Origin: Pseudomonas benzenivorans | GTDB lineage: Bacteria > Pseudomonadota > Gammaproteobacteria > Pseudomonadales > Pseudomonadaceae | Length of the DNA: 64,000 nucleotides | Assembly (NCBI RefSeq): GCF_024397895.1 | Contig: NZ_CP073346.1 | Coordinates: 3,100,001-3,164,000 of the forward strand | Direction: 5' to 3' | Shown here: positions 47,970-58,817 of the stretch, piece by piece | How the letters are laid out: the number at the start of each line of letters is the position of its first letter | Position numbering within the stretch: the first letter of the stretch is position 1 | Position numbers and translations under genes: made by a program | The notes under the pieces: model-generated | What the model was told of the DNA's origin: nothing | The model's database searches: none | The model's input: the letters and a program-made list of their open reading frames with translations, nothing else

Positions 47970-48995
47970 ATGCTGGTACTGGGATTGGAAACCTCCTGCG
48001 ACGAGACCGGTGTCGCGCTCTACGACAGCGAGCGCGGCCTGCTGGCCGATGCGCTGTTCAGTCAGATCGACCTGCACCGCATCTATGGCGGGGTGGTGCC
48101 CGAGCTGGCCTCGCGCGATCACGTCAAACGCATGCTGCCGTTGATCCGCGAGGTCATGGCCGAGGCCGGCTGTACCTCCGGCGACATCGACGCGATTGCC
48201 TACACCGCCGGCCCCGGCCTGGTTGGCGCCCTGCTGGTTGGTGCCTCCTGCGCCCAGGCCCTGGCCTATGCCTGGGACATCCCGGCCCTTGGCGTGCACC
48301 ACATGGAGGGGCACCTGCTGGCGCCGATGCTGGAGGCGCAGCCGCCGAGCTTTCCGTTCGTCGCCTTGCTGGTGTCCGGCGGCCACACCCAGCTGGTGCG
48401 GGTCGACGGCATCGGTGAATACCAGCTGTTGGGCGAGTCGCTCGACGATGCGGCCGGCGAAGCCTTCGACAAGACCGCCAAGCTGATGGGCTTGCGCTAC
48501 CCGGGCGGGCCGGAGATCGCCCGCCTGGCCGAGCACGGCACGCCGGGGCGCTTTACCTTCCCCCGGCCCATGACCGATCGGCCGGGCCTGGACTTCAGTT
48601 TCAGCGGACTCAAGACCTTCACCCTGAATACCTGGCAGCAGTGCCGCGATGCTGGGGATGACGGCGAGCAGACCCGTTGTGACATCGCCTTGGCATTCCA
48701 GCAGGCGGTGGTCGACACCCTCACCATCAAATGTCGCCGGGCGCTCAAGCAAACGGGCCTGAGCAGCCTGGTGATCGCCGGCGGCGTCAGTGCCAACAAG
48801 GCCCTGCGTGAATCCCTGGAGAGCATGCTCGGAGCGCTCAACGGGCAGGTGTTCTACGCGCGCCCGGCCTTCTGCACCGATAACGGCGCGATGATCGCCT
48901 ATGCGGGCTGTCAGCGACTCAAGGCCGGTCAGCGCGAGGGGTTGAGCATCTCGGTGCACGCGCGCTGGCCGATGGAGCGTTTGCCCGCGCTCTAG
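47970..48995 (+). CDS. tsaD: tRNA threonylcarbamoyl transferase TsaD
   Basis: A 341-residue ASKHA-fold protein needed for N6-threonylcarbamoyladenosine at position 37 of ANN-decoding tRNAs. The start [19 protein letters not shown] was chosen because 341 residues and this opening are standard; the frame runs 15 codons further upstream. Metal-binding HHMEGH is at residues 111-116, the substrate loop [10 protein letters not shown] near 130, and the late motif [14 protein letters not shown] near 270. It functions with TsaB, TsaC and TsaE, encoded elsewhere. Confidence 0.97.
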   Translation: MLVLGLETSCDETGVALYDSERGLLADALFSQIDLHRIYGGVVPELASRDHVKRMLPLIREVMAEAGCTSGDIDAIAYTAGPGLVGALLVGASCAQALAYAWDIPALGVHHMEGHLLAPMLEAQPPSFPFVALLVSGGHTQLVRVDGIGEYQLLGESLDDAAGEAFDKTAKLMGLRYPGGPEIARLAEHGTPGRFTFPRPMTDRPGLDFSFSGLKTFTLNTWQQCRDAGDDGEQTRCDIALAFQQAVVDTLTIKCRRALKQTGLSSLVIAGGVSANKALRESLESMLGALNGQVFYARPAFCTDNGAMIAYAGCQRLKAGQREGLSISVHARWPMERLPAL

Positions 48996-49038
48996 CGTCC
49001 GGACTGGGATGGGATGGCCGTGCGGTTGAGTTGGCGCG

Positions 49039-49617
49039 TCAGAAGTGCCGCTCGCGACCGGCGAACAGGTCGCGCAGGTTGCCGCGATGACGCCAGACCA
49101 CCAGGGCGGTCAGTACGCTGACCGGCAGCAGCGCCGCCGGTTGCTGCCAGGCGAGCAGCGGCAGGGTCAGCGGGGTGGCGATGAGCGCCGCCAGGGAGCT
49201 GGTGCGGGTCAGGACGAAGGTCAGCAGCCAGGCTGCGATCGCCAGGACGGCGGCGGGCACATAGAGGCCCAGCAGCATGCCGGCAGAGGTGGCGACGCCC
49301 TTGCCGCCGCTGAAGCGAAAATAAAGGGGGTAGAGGTGGCCGATCACCGCGGCGAGACCGACCCAGGCCTGCTGTTGCAGGCCGAGGCCCAGCAGCTTGG
49401 CGAGCAGCACCGGTAGCAGGCCCTTGAGCAGGTCGCCGAGGAGGGTCAGCACTGCCAGGCGCTTGCCCGCGACGCGCAACATGTTGGTGGCGCCGGGGTT
49501 GCCGGAGCCACTGGCGCGCGGGTCCGGTCCCCCTGCCACGCGGCTGAGCACGATGGCGAAGGACAGCGAGCCCAGCAGGTAGGCGAGGACCGCCAGCAGC
49601 CAAAACATGGTATCCAT
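49039..49617 (-). CDS. plsY: Acyl-phosphate glycerol-3-phosphate acyltransferase PlsY
   Basis: A 192-residue inner-membrane enzyme that acylates glycerol 3-phosphate from acyl phosphate in phospholipid synthesis. Family motifs are visible: [11 protein letters not shown] (near 16), [13 protein letters not shown] (36-48) and [14 protein letters not shown] (near 101-114). Another ATG three codons in (49608) gives the 189-residue form common in pseudomonads; the choice is open. Convergent with tsaD and divergent from folB. Confidence 0.95.
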   Translation of the reverse strand: MDTMFWLLAVLAYLLGSLSFAIVLSRVAGGPDPRASGSGNPGATNMLRVAGKRLAVLTLLGDLLKGLLPVLLAKLLGLGLQQQAWVGLAAVIGHLYPLYFRFSGGKGVATSAGMLLGLYVPAAVLAIAAWLLTFVLTRTSSLAALIATPLTLPLLAWQQPAALLPVSVLTALVVWRHRGNLRDLFAGRERHF

Positions 49618-49818
49618 TCCGCGGCGAGGGAAGGGGTGATTCTACAGGCCGCTGCCGCCGGTAGCGAGCGAGGGCTTTGGGGCTGGGCGGTGCGCCGCTG
49701 CAGTGTGCGTCGTAAATGGACATTCGAGTCCGTTATCAATGCCGTATAGTCCTGCGCAACGACCGTGCGCGGGGCGTCGGCCCGGTGTCGCGGCCATGCC
49801 GCGCTGTGGAGAAAGTGC

Positions 49819-50175
49819 TTGGACATAGTGTTTATCGAGGGGCTGGAAGTCGACACGGTGATCGGTGCCTACGACTGGGAGCGCACCATTCGCCAATGCT
49901 TGCGCCTGGACCTGTACCTGGGCTGGGACAATCGCCCCGCCGCGGCAGGCGATGACCTGAACAAGGCGCTGGACTACGCGGCGGTGTCGGCCCGGGTCCA
50001 GGCCTATGTGGGCGAGGCGCAGTTCATTCTGGTGGAAACCCTGGCCGAGCGCGTGGCCGAGCTGCTGATGGCCGAGTTCCAGATACCCTGGTTGCGCATC
50101 AAGCTGACCAAGCCCGGCGCGGTGCCTGCGGCGGCGGGCGGGGTCGGCGTGGAGATCGAGCGCGGATGTCGCTGA
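49819..50175 (+). CDS. folB: Dihydroneopterin aldolase FolB
   Basis: A 118-residue folate-pathway enzyme converting 7,8-dihydroneopterin to 6-hydroxymethyl-dihydropterin and glycolaldehyde. The start is a TTG with GGAGAAA four bases upstream, giving MDIVFIEGLEVDTVIGAYDWER; an in-frame ATG 18 codons earlier would add a tail unlike the family. Catalytic Glu is in GAYDWER and the conserved Lys in IKLTKPGAVP. Ten bases of overlap with folK indicate coupling. Confidence 0.93.
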   Translation: MDIVFIEGLEVDTVIGAYDWERTIRQCLRLDLYLGWDNRPAAAGDDLNKALDYAAVSARVQAYVGEAQFILVETLAERVAELLMAEFQIPWLRIKLTKPGAVPAAAGGVGVEIERGCR

Positions 50176-50705
50176 CCCCGGTATTTCTCGGTCTCGGTAG
50201 CAATATCGAGCGTGAAGCCCATCTGTGCGCAGGTCTCGACGCGTTGGCTGCTGTGCTTCGCGATATGCGTTGCTCGCCGGTGTTCGAGAGTCATGCGGTG
50301 GGGATCAAAAGCGGCCCCTTCTTCAATCTGGTGGTCACTGGTTTCAGCGAGCTGCCGCTGGGCGAGCTGGATCGGCGCTTGAAATTCATCGAGGCGGACA
50401 ACGGTCGTTATGCGCCAGAGCGCAAGGGCCTGCCCCTGGATATCGATGTGCTTCTCTACGGCGATCAGGTCGGCAACTTCGACGGGCTGATCCTGCCGCG
50501 CGCGGAAATCCTCAAGAACGCCTTTGTGCTCTGGCCGCTGGCGCTGCTCGCGCCCGAGCTTCGGCACCCCGGCGAACAGCGCTGTATTGCCGATTTGTGG
50601 CAGGCGGCGAGCATCGACCAGCAATTGTGGCCGGTCGCCTTCCAATGGCACGGCCGTGAGCTGACCCCGCCCTCTCTGCTCAATACCTCCCTGCCGAGGG
50701 CATAG
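50166..50705 (+). CDS. folK: 6-hydroxymethyl-dihydropterin pyrophosphokinase FolK
   Basis: A 179-residue HPPK that transfers pyrophosphate from ATP to the pterin in folate synthesis. VFLGLGSNIERE opens the protein, GPFFNLVV is the pterin pocket and KGLPLDIDVLLYGD (near 92-105) holds the magnesium-binding aspartates. RAEILKNAFVLWPLALLAP follows as usual. Operates directly after FolB, whose gene it overlaps. Confidence 0.95.
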   Translation: MSLTPVFLGLGSNIEREAHLCAGLDALAAVLRDMRCSPVFESHAVGIKSGPFFNLVVTGFSELPLGELDRRLKFIEADNGRYAPERKGLPLDIDVLLYGDQVGNFDGLILPRAEILKNAFVLWPLALLAPELRHPGEQRCIADLWQAASIDQQLWPVAFQWHGRELTPPSLLNTSLPRA

Positions 50706-50725
50706 CGGGCGCAGATTGCGCTGGT

Positions 50726-51955
50726 TCAGGCGGCCGTGCGCGCCTTGTATGCCTTGAGTGCCTGCAGGCGCTGTCGCTGCAGCGCCTCGCCCAGCTCGGC
50801 GCCCTTGAACCCCTGCTCCAGCAACGGCTGCACAGCGACCTCGCGGGCCACCTGCATGGCGCCGCGCAGGTAGTCCGCTTGCGGGTAAGTGCGCTGTTCC
50901 AGGCCGTCGCGGCCGCGGGCATCCATCTCGCAGGCGGCGATGAATTCCTCGAAACGCTGCGGACGCCTGTACACGTCGAAGCTGTGCAGCAGCTCGAGCA
51001 GAGTCGAGGCCTTGAGTTCCAATGCTCGATGGCCGTGGGTGTGGTATTCGCCCACCAATAGGGCCAGTTCCTGACAGTCCTTCGGCGCTTTGCAACGCTG
51101 GTTGATCGAGCGGATCGACGGCAGGCCGCGTTGCTCGTGGGCGATATGCCGTGGCCACTGATCGGGTGGCGTCAGGCCTTTGCCGACGTCATGCAGCAGG
51201 CAGGCCCAGCGTACCGTCAGTGGCTGCTGATGCTCGGCGCACTGGCGCAGTACGCTGAGCACATGCACGCCGGTATCGATCTCCGGATGATGGGCTTCCG
51301 GCTGGGGGACGCCGAACAGGGCATTCACTTCCGGCAGCAGTGCTGCGAGTGCGCCACAGTCGCGCAACACCTGGATAAAGACATCGGGCCTTGGCTCGAG
51401 CAGGGCGCGGGAAATTTCCTTCCAGCTGCGCTCGGGGGTCAGGGCGGACAGCTCGCCGGACTCGCTGAGCCTGCGCATCAGCTCGAGGGTTTCCTCGGCT
51501 ACGGAGAAGCCGTCAGGGGCGTAGCGGGCCGCGAATCGCGCCACCCGCAGCACCCGCAAGGGGTCTTCGGCAAAGGCCGGGGAGACATGGCGCAACAGGC
51601 GCGCGGCGAGATCGCGCTGGCCACCGTGGGGGTCGATCAGGCGGCCCTGGTCGTCCTCGGCCATGGCATTGACCGTCAGGTCGCGGCGGATCAGGTCTTC
51701 TTCGAGGGTCACGTCCGGGCTGGCATAGAAGGTAAAGCCGCCATAGCCGCGACCGCTCTTGCGTTCGGTGCGAGCCAGGGCGTACTCCTCGCCGGTCTGC
51801 GGGTGCAGGAACACCGGGAAGTCCGCCCCCACCGGGCGAAACCCCTGATCCAGCATTTGTTCGGCCGTGGCGCCTACCACCACCCAGTCGATTTCCTCGA
51901 CCTTACGCCCCAACAGGCGGTCGCGTACCGCGCCGCCCACTTTGTAGATCTGCAT
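50726..51955 (-). CDS. cca: CCA-adding tRNA nucleotidyltransferase with HD domain
   Basis: A 409-residue multifunctional CCA enzyme that builds or repairs the 3' CCA of tRNA. The nucleotidyltransferase motif [10 protein letters not shown] and the metal-binding pair in EEIDWVVVG are near residues 7-28. [10 protein letters not shown] near 89 and [15 protein letters not shown] near 131 complete the head and neck. The C-terminal HD phosphohydrolase is marked by [11 protein letters not shown] (near 249-259), as in the E. coli type. Convergent with folK, 20 bases apart. Confidence 0.96.
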   Translation of the reverse strand: MQIYKVGGAVRDRLLGRKVEEIDWVVVGATAEQMLDQGFRPVGADFPVFLHPQTGEEYALARTERKSGRGYGGFTFYASPDVTLEEDLIRRDLTVNAMAEDDQGRLIDPHGGQRDLAARLLRHVSPAFAEDPLRVLRVARFAARYAPDGFSVAEETLELMRRLSESGELSALTPERSWKEISRALLEPRPDVFIQVLRDCGALAALLPEVNALFGVPQPEAHHPEIDTGVHVLSVLRQCAEHQQPLTVRWACLLHDVGKGLTPPDQWPRHIAHEQRGLPSIRSINQRCKAPKDCQELALLVGEYHTHGHRALELKASTLLELLHSFDVYRRPQRFEEFIAACEMDARGRDGLEQRTYPQADYLRGAMQVAREVAVQPLLEQGFKGAELGEALQRQRLQALKAYKARTAA

Positions 51956-52099
51956 GCCTACCTCCGTTGCCGCAGAGGATAGCGGCTGGGATGGCAGATG
52001 GGGAAAGGCTTATTGTCGAGCACTCGGTGCGGGTGCGCTATGGCCACTCAGGGCGGACGGCCGGATAGCACCAGCCGCCCGGGGGCGGCTGAACGCCGT

Positions 52100-53686
52100 T
52101 CAGATCGGCGGGATGACCAGGTCGAGGCGCGGGTAGTCGCCTTCCTGCTCGGACTCGCCCTTGGGCGGCACGTGATGGGTTTCGATCAACTGGTCGCCCT
52201 GGAAACTCTCCAGGTGGATGTCGAAGCCCCACAGGCGGTGCAGGTGCTTCATCACCTCCTCGGTGGAGCTGCCCAGCGGTTTGCGATCATGCTGCTGGTG
52301 GCGCAGGGTCAGGGAGCGGTCGCCGCGGCGGTCGATGCTCCAGATCTGCACGTTGGGCTCGCGGTTGCCGAGGTTGTACTGGGCGGCCAGGGTCTCGCGG
52401 ATGATGTTGTAGCCGGATTCGTCATGGATGGCCGGCACCACCAGTTCGTCCTTCTGGTCATCGTCGAGGACGCTGAACAGCTTGAGGTCGCGAATCACCT
52501 TGGGCGACAGGTACTGCAGGATGAAGCTTTCGTCCTTGAAGCTCTTCATGGCAAATTTCAGGGTACTCAGCCAATCGCTGCCGGCGATGTCGGGAAACCA
52601 GCGGCGGTCCTCCTCGGTCGGCTCCTCGCAGATCCGGCGGATATCGCGATACATGGCGAAGCCCAGGGTGTAGGGGTTGATGCCGCTGTAGTAGGGGCTG
52701 TCGAAGGGCGGCTGGTAGATCACGCTGGTATGCGACTGCAGGAACTCCAGCACAAAGCCTTCGGTAATCAGGCCTTCGTCATACAGGTCGTTCATCAGGG
52801 TGTAATGCCAGAAGCTCGCCCAGCCCTCGTTCATCACCTGGGTCTGGCGCTGCGGATAAAAATACTGGGCGATCTTGCGCACGATGCGGATCACCTCGCG
52901 CTGCCAGGGCTCCAGCAGCGGCGCATGCTTTTCCAGGAAGTACAGGATGTTTTCCTGGGGCTCGGCGGGAAAGCGTTTGTTGTCCTGTTCGCTGTCCTTG
53001 CTGGCGCCCTTGGGAATGGTGCGCCACAGGTCATTGATCTGCTTCTGCAGGTGCTCTTCGCGCTCCTTCTGGCGGCGCCGCTCTTCTTCGGCGGAGATCG
53101 GGTAGGGGCGCTTGTAACGATCGACACCGTAGTTCATCAGGGCGTGGCAGGAGTCGAGCAGGTCCTCCACCGCGTCGATACCGTGGCGCTCCTCGCACTG
53201 GGTGATGTACTGCTTGGCAAACACCAGGTAGTCGATGATCGAGCTGGCGTCGGTCCAGGTGCGGAACAGGTAGTTGCCCTTGAAGAAGCTGTTGTGTCCG
53301 TAGCAGGCGTGCGCGATCACCAGCGCCTGCATGCACAGGGTGTTCTCTTCCATCAGGTAGGCGATGCAGGGGTCGGAGTTGATCACGATCTCGTAGGCCA
53401 GGCCCATCTGCCCGCGCTTGTAGTTCTTCTCGGTGCTTAGGAAGTGTTTGCCGTAGGACCAGTGGTGATAGCCCAGTGGCATGCCCACCGAGGCGTAGGC
53501 GTCCATCATCTGCTCGGCGGTGATCACTTCGATCTGGTTGGGGTAGGTGTCCAGCGCATAGCGTTCGGCCAGGCGGCCGATCTCTCGGTCGAAGGCGCGG
53601 ATCAACTCGAAGGTCCACTCGGAGCCTTTGGCGATCGGTTCTCGGCGCTTCGCGCTGGTGCGGGCTGCATCGTCATAACTGGTCAT
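52100..53686 (-). CDS. SpoVR-family protein (YcgB)
   Basis: A 528-residue cytoplasmic protein of the SpoVR/YcgB family. It is conserved next to yeaH and prkA in many Gram-negative bacteria, where the three are linked to stationary phase and nitrogen or stress responses. Conserved blocks include [19 protein letters not shown] (near 124-142), with possible metal-binding His residues, and [15 protein letters not shown] (near 288). The ATG at 53686 overlaps the yeaH stop by four bases; the frame runs 40 codons further upstream without support. Biochemical activity is unknown. Confidence 0.93.
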   Translation of the reverse strand: MTSYDDAARTSAKRREPIAKGSEWTFELIRAFDREIGRLAERYALDTYPNQIEVITAEQMMDAYASVGMPLGYHHWSYGKHFLSTEKNYKRGQMGLAYEIVINSDPCIAYLMEENTLCMQALVIAHACYGHNSFFKGNYLFRTWTDASSIIDYLVFAKQYITQCEERHGIDAVEDLLDSCHALMNYGVDRYKRPYPISAEEERRRQKEREEHLQKQINDLWRTIPKGASKDSEQDNKRFPAEPQENILYFLEKHAPLLEPWQREVIRIVRKIAQYFYPQRQTQVMNEGWASFWHYTLMNDLYDEGLITEGFVLEFLQSHTSVIYQPPFDSPYYSGINPYTLGFAMYRDIRRICEEPTEEDRRWFPDIAGSDWLSTLKFAMKSFKDESFILQYLSPKVIRDLKLFSVLDDDQKDELVVPAIHDESGYNIIRETLAAQYNLGNREPNVQIWSIDRRGDRSLTLRHQQHDRKPLGSSTEEVMKHLHRLWGFDIHLESFQGDQLIETHHVPPKGESEQEGDYPRLDLVIPPI

Positions 53687-54954
53687 GTCACGAGCCTCCG
53701 CTGGAACAGTTCGCGGAATACCGGGTAGATATCCCCTGCCGAAACCAGCTGTTGCTGGGCAAAGCTTTCCTCGAAGCTTTCGCAGACCTGCTCGTATTCG
53801 AACCACAGCGCTTGGTGCTCGCGCGGGGTGATCTCCACGTAAGTGAAGTACTGCACGAATGGCATGATCTGCTTCATCAGGATATCGCGACAGATCGGCG
53901 AATCGTCATTCCAGTTGTCGCCGTCCGACGCCTGGGCCCCGTAGATGTTCCACTCGTTGATCGGATAGCGCTCGGCCATGATCTCCTGCATCAGCTTGAG
54001 GGCGCTGGAGACGATGGTGCCGCCGGTTTCGCGGGAGTAGAAGAACTCCTCCTCGTCGACCTCCTTGGCGCTGGTGTGATGGCGGATGAACACCACGTCG
54101 ATCTTGTCGTAGCTGCGCTTGAGAAACAGGTAGAGCAGGATGAAGAAGCGCTTGGCGATATCCTTGGTCGCCTGGGTCATGGAGCCGGAGACGTCCATCA
54201 GGCAGAACATCACCGCCTTGGAACTGGGATTCGGTTGCTTGACCAGCAAGTTGTACTTGAGGTCGAAGGTGTCGAGGAACGGCAGGCGGGCGATGTGCGC
54301 GCGCAGGCGGGCGATCTCCGTTTCCATGTCCTGGATGTCGCCCAGGTTGTCGGGTTCCTCGAGCTTCAGCCGTTCCAGTTCGGCCAGGGCTTGGCGCAAC
54401 TTGTTACGGCTGCTGCCCGAAAGGGCGATGCGCCGCGCATGCGCCGAGCGCAAGGTGCGGACGATATTGATCCGCGACGGATTGCCGACATTGCTGATGC
54501 CGGCGCGGACGGTTTTGAAGGTGTCGGCGCCGGTTAGGTGACGCTTGACCAGATTGGGCAATTCCAGGTCCTCGAACATGAAGTCGAGGAACTCTTCCTG
54601 GGTGATCTGGAAGACGAATTCGTCCATCCCCTCGCCGGTGTTGCTGGCCTTGCCACCCCCCTTGCCGCCGCCACCGCCAGGCGGGCGAGGGATGTGTTCG
54701 CCGGCGATGAATTCCTTGTTGCCAGGGTGGACGTTGGTCTGCCGCCCGCCGCGGCCATGGTGCAGCACCGGCTCGTCGATGTCGCGGCCGGGAATGCTGA
54801 TCTGTTCGCCGTGTTCCATGTCGGTGATGGAGCGGCGGCTGACCGCCTCCTCCACCGCCTTCTTGATGTGGTCACGGTAACGCCGCAGAAAGCGCTGGCG
54901 ATTCACCGTGCTCTTGTTCTTGCCGCTCAGGCGCCGGTCTATCACATAGCTCAT
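53683..54954 (-). CDS. yeaH: YeaH/DUF444 protein with VWA-like domain
   Basis: A 423-residue DUF444 protein. The second half contains a von Willebrand A-like fold with the metal-site motif [15 protein letters not shown] (near 245-259). A Gly-rich stretch [14 protein letters not shown] lies near 91-104. It is encoded between prkA (85 bases upstream) and spoVR (four-base overlap). In E. coli the homologous YeaG kinase and YeaH are RpoS-dependent partners. YeaH is thus a probable target or scaffold of the PrkA kinase. Confidence 0.93.
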   Translation of the reverse strand: MSYVIDRRLSGKNKSTVNRQRFLRRYRDHIKKAVEEAVSRRSITDMEHGEQISIPGRDIDEPVLHHGRGGRQTNVHPGNKEFIAGEHIPRPPGGGGGKGGGKASNTGEGMDEFVFQITQEEFLDFMFEDLELPNLVKRHLTGADTFKTVRAGISNVGNPSRINIVRTLRSAHARRIALSGSSRNKLRQALAELERLKLEEPDNLGDIQDMETEIARLRAHIARLPFLDTFDLKYNLLVKQPNPSSKAVMFCLMDVSGSMTQATKDIAKRFFILLYLFLKRSYDKIDVVFIRHHTSAKEVDEEEFFYSRETGGTIVSSALKLMQEIMAERYPINEWNIYGAQASDGDNWNDDSPICRDILMKQIMPFVQYFTYVEITPREHQALWFEYEQVCESFEESFAQQQLVSAGDIYPVFRELFQRRLVT

Positions 54955-55039
54955 AGGCCCCTCCGGGGAGCTTTGCGCTTCAAGCCAAAAGCTGCAGACG
55001 ATCCAGGTTGCAGCTTAAGGCTAATGGCTTGAGGCTGCT

Positions 55040-56962
55040 TTACTGCGATTTGCGAACCCGCAGGTACCACTCGGAGAGCAGGCGTACCTGCTTGTCGGTG
55101 TAACCGCGCTCGACCATGCGCTTGACGAAGTCGTTGTGCTTCTGTTGGTCCTCCTTGCTGGCCTTGGCGTTGAAGCTGATGACCGGCAACAGGTCTTCGG
55201 TATTGGAGAACATCTTCTTCTCGATCACCACGCGCAGCTTCTCGTAGCTGAGCCAGGTCGGGTTCTTGCCATTGTTGTTGGCGCGGGCGCGCAGCACGAA
55301 GTTGACGATCTCGTTGCGGAAGTCCTTCGGATTGCTGATGCCGGCCGGCTTCTCGATCTTCTCCAGCTCCTCGTTGAGGGCCACACGATTGAGAATTTCG
55401 CCGGTTTCCGGGTCGCGGTACTCCTGGTCCTGGATCCAGAAGTCTGCGTACAGCACGTAGCGGTCGAAGATGTTCTGGCCATACTCGCTGTAGGACTCGA
55501 GGTAGGCGGTCTGGATTTCCTTGCCGATGAACTCGATGTAGCGCGGTGCCAGGTATTCCTTGATGAAGCGCAGGTAGCGCTCGCGCACCTCGGCGGGGAA
55601 TTGCTCCTGGTCGATCTGCTGTTCCAGCACGTACAGCAGGTGCACGGGGTTGGCTGCGATCTCGTGGGAATCGAAGTTGAACACCTTGGACAGAATCTTG
55701 AAGGCGAAGCGGGTCGACAGGCCGTTCATGCCCTCGTCGACGCCGGCGTTGTCACGGTACTCCTGGATCGACTTGGCCTTGGGGTCGGTGTCCTTGAGGT
55801 TCTCGCCGTCATACACGCGCATCTTCGAGTAGATGTTGGAGTTTTCCGGCTCCTTCAGGCGCGACAGCACGGAGAACTGCGCCAGCATCTTCAGCGTGTC
55901 GGGTGCGCAGTGGGCGTTGGCCAGGGAGCTGTTGGCCAGCAGCTTGTCGTAGATCTTGATCTCATCGGTGACGCGCAGGCAGTAGGGCACCTTGACGATG
56001 TAGATACGGTCGATGAACGCTTCGTTGTTCTTGTTGTTGCGGAAGCTGTGCCACTCGGACTCGTTGGAGTGGGCCAGCAGGATGCCGTTGAAAGGCAGGC
56101 CGCCGAGGCCTTCGGTGCTGTTGTAGTTGCCCTCCTGGGTGGCGGTCAGCAGCGGGTGCAGCACCTTGATCGGCGCCTTGAACATCTCGACGAATTCCAT
56201 CAGGCCCTGGTTGGCGCGGCACAGGGCGCCCGAGTAGCTGTAGGCGTCGGCGTCGTTCTGCGGGAACTCCTCGAGCTTGCGAATATCCACCTTGCCGACC
56301 AGGGCGGAGATGTCCTGGTTGTTCTCATCGCCCGGCTCGGTCTTGGCCACGGCGATCTGGTTGAGGATCGAAGGGTAGAGCTTGACCACGCGGAACTGGC
56401 TAATATCGCCGCCGAACTCGGACAGGCGCTTGGTGGCCCAGGGCGACATCACGGTGGTCAGGTAGCGGCGAGGGATGCCGAAGTCCTCTTCGAGGATGGT
56501 GGCATCTTCGGCGGCGTTGAACAGCCCCAGGGGCGATTCGAATACCGGCGAGCCCTTGATCGCATAGAAGGGGACTTTCTCGATCAGCTGCTTGAGCTTC
56601 TCCGCCAGGGACGACTTGCCGCCGCCGACCGGGCCGAGCAGGTAGAGAATCTGCTTCTTCTCTTCCAGACCCTGGGCCGAGTGGCGGAAGAAGGAGACGA
56701 TCTGGTCGATGCACTCCTCCATGCCGTGGAAGTCGGCAAAGGCCGGGTAGCGGCGAATCATCTTGTTGGAGAAGATGCGCGACAGCCGGGCAGTGCTCGA
56801 GGTGTCGACCAGCTCGGGCTCGCCGATGGCCATAAGCATACGCTCGGCGGCCGTGGCATAGGCGCTGGGGTCTTGTTTACACAGCTCGAGATACTCTTGG
56901 AGGCTGTATTCCTCCTGGCGAGTTGCTTCGAAGCGTTGTTGGAAGTGGCTGAAGATACTCAT
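55040..56962 (-). CDS. prkA: PrkA-type serine protein kinase (YeaG)
   Basis: A 640-residue cytoplasmic protein of the PrkA family. The N-terminal AAA-like part has the P-loop LLGPVGGGKSSLAEKL (near 108-123) and the C-terminal part resembles a kinase-like fold. It is reported to phosphorylate serine in E. coli YeaG and Bacillus PrkA, and AAA+ protease activity has also been proposed. First gene of prkA-yeaH-spoVR, preceded by GAGGTGACGTC before the ATG. Upstream, a CTATCCT element on the minus strand could be an RpoS-type -10. Confidence 0.95.
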   Translation of the reverse strand: MSIFSHFQQRFEATRQEEYSLQEYLELCKQDPSAYATAAERMLMAIGEPELVDTSSTARLSRIFSNKMIRRYPAFADFHGMEECIDQIVSFFRHSAQGLEEKKQILYLLGPVGGGKSSLAEKLKQLIEKVPFYAIKGSPVFESPLGLFNAAEDATILEEDFGIPRRYLTTVMSPWATKRLSEFGGDISQFRVVKLYPSILNQIAVAKTEPGDENNQDISALVGKVDIRKLEEFPQNDADAYSYSGALCRANQGLMEFVEMFKAPIKVLHPLLTATQEGNYNSTEGLGGLPFNGILLAHSNESEWHSFRNNKNNEAFIDRIYIVKVPYCLRVTDEIKIYDKLLANSSLANAHCAPDTLKMLAQFSVLSRLKEPENSNIYSKMRVYDGENLKDTDPKAKSIQEYRDNAGVDEGMNGLSTRFAFKILSKVFNFDSHEIAANPVHLLYVLEQQIDQEQFPAEVRERYLRFIKEYLAPRYIEFIGKEIQTAYLESYSEYGQNIFDRYVLYADFWIQDQEYRDPETGEILNRVALNEELEKIEKPAGISNPKDFRNEIVNFVLRARANNNGKNPTWLSYEKLRVVIEKKMFSNTEDLLPVISFNAKASKEDQQKHNDFVKRMVERGYTDKQVRLLSEWYLRVRKSQ

Positions 56963-57224
56963 GACGTCACCTCGGTCGATGCTCGGAGCCGGGCGAGGGA
57001 TCGGTCGTTCGGGTGCTAAGGCGCAGCCGATGAGAGTGCCGACGAAGATCCCCCAGGATACAAAAGGTCGTTACCGTTGGCCCGAAGCCGGTCAGCCGGC
57101 TTTCCCTGATTTTTGGATGGCCTGAGGTAAGGATAGTTCGGAATCTGGAAGATCAAGCGCGGCGCAACGATAACAAGATATTGCCGCGCCCGAGGCGCGG
57201 CGCGAAAGCAGGAGCCGCGCGGGG

Positions 57225-57257
57225 TTGCCCGCAGGGGGGCGGGCAATATTTTTTTTT
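57225..57257 (+). terminator. Strong plus-strand terminator with no visible gene
   Basis: TTGCCCGC-AGGGGG-GCGGGCAA is followed by TATTTTTTTTT on the plus strand; its T run overlaps the glpE stop codon. Both flanking genes are on the minus strand, where the hairpin has no T run. It may end an unannotated plus-strand RNA from the 293-base prkA-glpE gap, which otherwise holds only the prkA promoter region. Confidence 0.6.
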
Positions 57258-57585
57258 ACTCGGCGGCGTCCTGGGCGACGTCGGCCGGGTAGCTGGCGCG
57301 CCACAGTTCGAAGCCACCGTCCAGGCTGTACACCTCTGAGAAGCCCTGGCCGACCAGGTAGGCGGCGGCGCTCTGGCTGGAGTTGCCGTGGTAGCAGGTG
57401 ACGATCAGGGGCGCGTCGAGATCGGCCCGGGCGATGAAGTCGGCCAGCGAGTAGTTGTCCAGGTGCTGGGAGCCGCTGATGTGGCCGAGGGCGTAGCTCT
57501 GTGGGTCGCGGATGTCGACGACCGCGGCGCCTTGCTGGCGCAGGGCGTGTGCCTGTTGGGGGGAGATGCGCTTGAACTCGCTCAC
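57256..57585 (-). CDS. glpE: Thiosulfate sulfurtransferase GlpE
   Basis: A 109-residue single-domain rhodanese. The start is GTG with GAGGAAACACC upstream; the open frame extends far further but overlaps apaH. The catalytic loop is [10 protein letters not shown], with the Cys near residue 65 and the active-site CYHGNSS motif of GlpE proteins. [13 protein letters not shown] and [12 protein letters not shown] are the other rhodanese landmarks. It transfers sulfane sulfur from thiosulfate to cyanide or thioredoxin in vitro. The GTG overlaps the apaH stop by four bases. Confidence 0.93.
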   Translation of the reverse strand: MSEFKRISPQQAHALRQQGAAVVDIRDPQSYALGHISGSQHLDNYSLADFIARADLDAPLIVTCYHGNSSQSAAAYLVGQGFSEVYSLDGGFELWRASYPADVAQDAAE

Positions 57586-58406
57586 GGTGTTTCCTCGTTG
57601 CAGTCGCAGCGGTGGCGTTCGCCGCTGTCGATATTCAATAGGGTCATGGCGCCGCCCCAGACACAGCCGGTATCCAGGGCGAACAGGCCGGGCTCGTCGC
57701 AGCGGCCTTCCAGTGCCGCCCAGTGGCCGAAGACGATCTTCTGGCCGCGGGTCTTGCGCCCGGCATGGCTGAACCAGGGGGCGTAGCCACGCGGGGCGCT
57801 GCCGACGCCTTCCTTGCTCTTCAGGTCCAGGATGCCGTCGGCGGTGCAGAAGCGCATGCGGGTGAAGTAGTTGGTGATCACCCGCAGGCGGGTAATGCCG
57901 TGCAGGTCGCTGCTCCACTGGGCCGGTTCGTTACCGTACATGCCGTCGAGGAACAGCGGCAAGCGACTGTCGTCGCGCAGCGCCTCCTCGACCTCGGCGG
58001 CCCGCGTCAGCGCCTTGTGCAGTGACCACTGCGGCGGGATGCCGGCATGCACCAAGGCGATGTCGCGGTCGACGTCGTAGTGCAGCAACTTCTGCCGGCG
58101 CAGCCAGTCGAGCAGCTCGTCGCGATCCGGTGCGACGAGAATCTCCCGCAGCGTGTCGGCTTTCTTCAGGCGCTCGATATTGTGGGCGGCCGCCAGCAGG
58201 TGCAGGTCGTGGTTGCCCAGCACGCAGGTCACGGCGTCGCGTAGCGAGTAGACGAAGCGCAGGGTGGCGAGGGACTCGGGCCCGCGATTGACCAGGTCGC
58301 CGACCAGCCACAGGCGGTCCGTGCTGGGATCGAAGGCCACGCGCTGCAACAGGCAGCGCAGCGGTTGCAGGCAGCCTTGCAGGTCGCCGACGGCGTAGGT
58401 CGCCAT
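57582..58406 (-). CDS. apaH: Symmetrical bis(5'-nucleosyl)-tetraphosphatase ApaH
   Basis: A 274-residue metallophosphatase that splits Ap4A to two ADP and also decaps Np4-capped RNA. The calcineurin-type motifs are complete: VGDLQGC (6-12), [12 protein letters not shown] (35-46), [10 protein letters not shown] (62-71) and [10 protein letters not shown] (near 119-128). Its ATG overlaps the apaG stop by one base and its stop overlaps the glpE start, so the three genes are coupled. Confidence 0.96.
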   Translation of the reverse strand: MATYAVGDLQGCLQPLRCLLQRVAFDPSTDRLWLVGDLVNRGPESLATLRFVYSLRDAVTCVLGNHDLHLLAAAHNIERLKKADTLREILVAPDRDELLDWLRRQKLLHYDVDRDIALVHAGIPPQWSLHKALTRAAEVEEALRDDSRLPLFLDGMYGNEPAQWSSDLHGITRLRVITNYFTRMRFCTADGILDLKSKEGVGSAPRGYAPWFSHAGRKTRGQKIVFGHWAALEGRCDEPGLFALDTGCVWGGAMTLLNIDSGERHRCDCNEETP

Positions 58407-58786
58407 CAGTGCAGCGAGCCCGGCACGGCAAGGCGGAACGGCGCGATTGGCGCCTCGAAGCGGGTGCCGTCCTCGGCGAGCATCTGGTAGCTGCCCTGCA
58501 TGGCGCCGACCCGCGTCGCCATCACGGTGCCGCTGCTGTAGGTGTGGCTTTCGCCGGGGGCGATCAGCGGCTGCTGGCCGACCACGCCGGCGCCGCGCAC
58601 CTCCTGCACGCGGCCATCGCCATCGGTGATCAGCCAGTGGCGCGACAGCAGCTTGGCGGGTTGCTGGCCGTTATTGGCGATGGTCACGGTGTAGGCGAAG
58701 GCGTAGCGGTTCTGCTCCGGCTGTGATTGCTCCGGCAGGTAACGGGTGGCGACTTCGACGTCGACCAGGTAGCGGGGATCGGGCAT
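58406..58786 (-). CDS. apaG: ApaG domain protein
   Basis: A 126-residue fibronectin-III-like protein. The chosen start [20 protein letters not shown] matches the family; the frame extends 42 codons upstream into the rsmA end. [29 protein letters not shown] (near 46-74) is the diagnostic segment. The fold is known to bind pyrophosphate or nucleotides in some members, and the gene is usually coupled with apaH and rsmA as here. Its precise function is not established. Confidence 0.94.
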   Translation of the reverse strand: MPDPRYLVDVEVATRYLPEQSQPEQNRYAFAYTVTIANNGQQPAKLLSRHWLITDGDGRVQEVRGAGVVGQQPLIAPGESHTYSSGTVMATRVGAMQGSYQMLAEDGTRFEAPIAPFRLAVPGSLH

Positions 58787-58817
58787 GGGTTGAGACTCGC
58801 TGAGCTGGAAGACCAGT

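Noticed and set aside
52071..52090. Hairpin after spoVR as a terminator
   Set aside because: The CAGCCGCC/GGCGGCTG stem is good but no T run follows on either strand.
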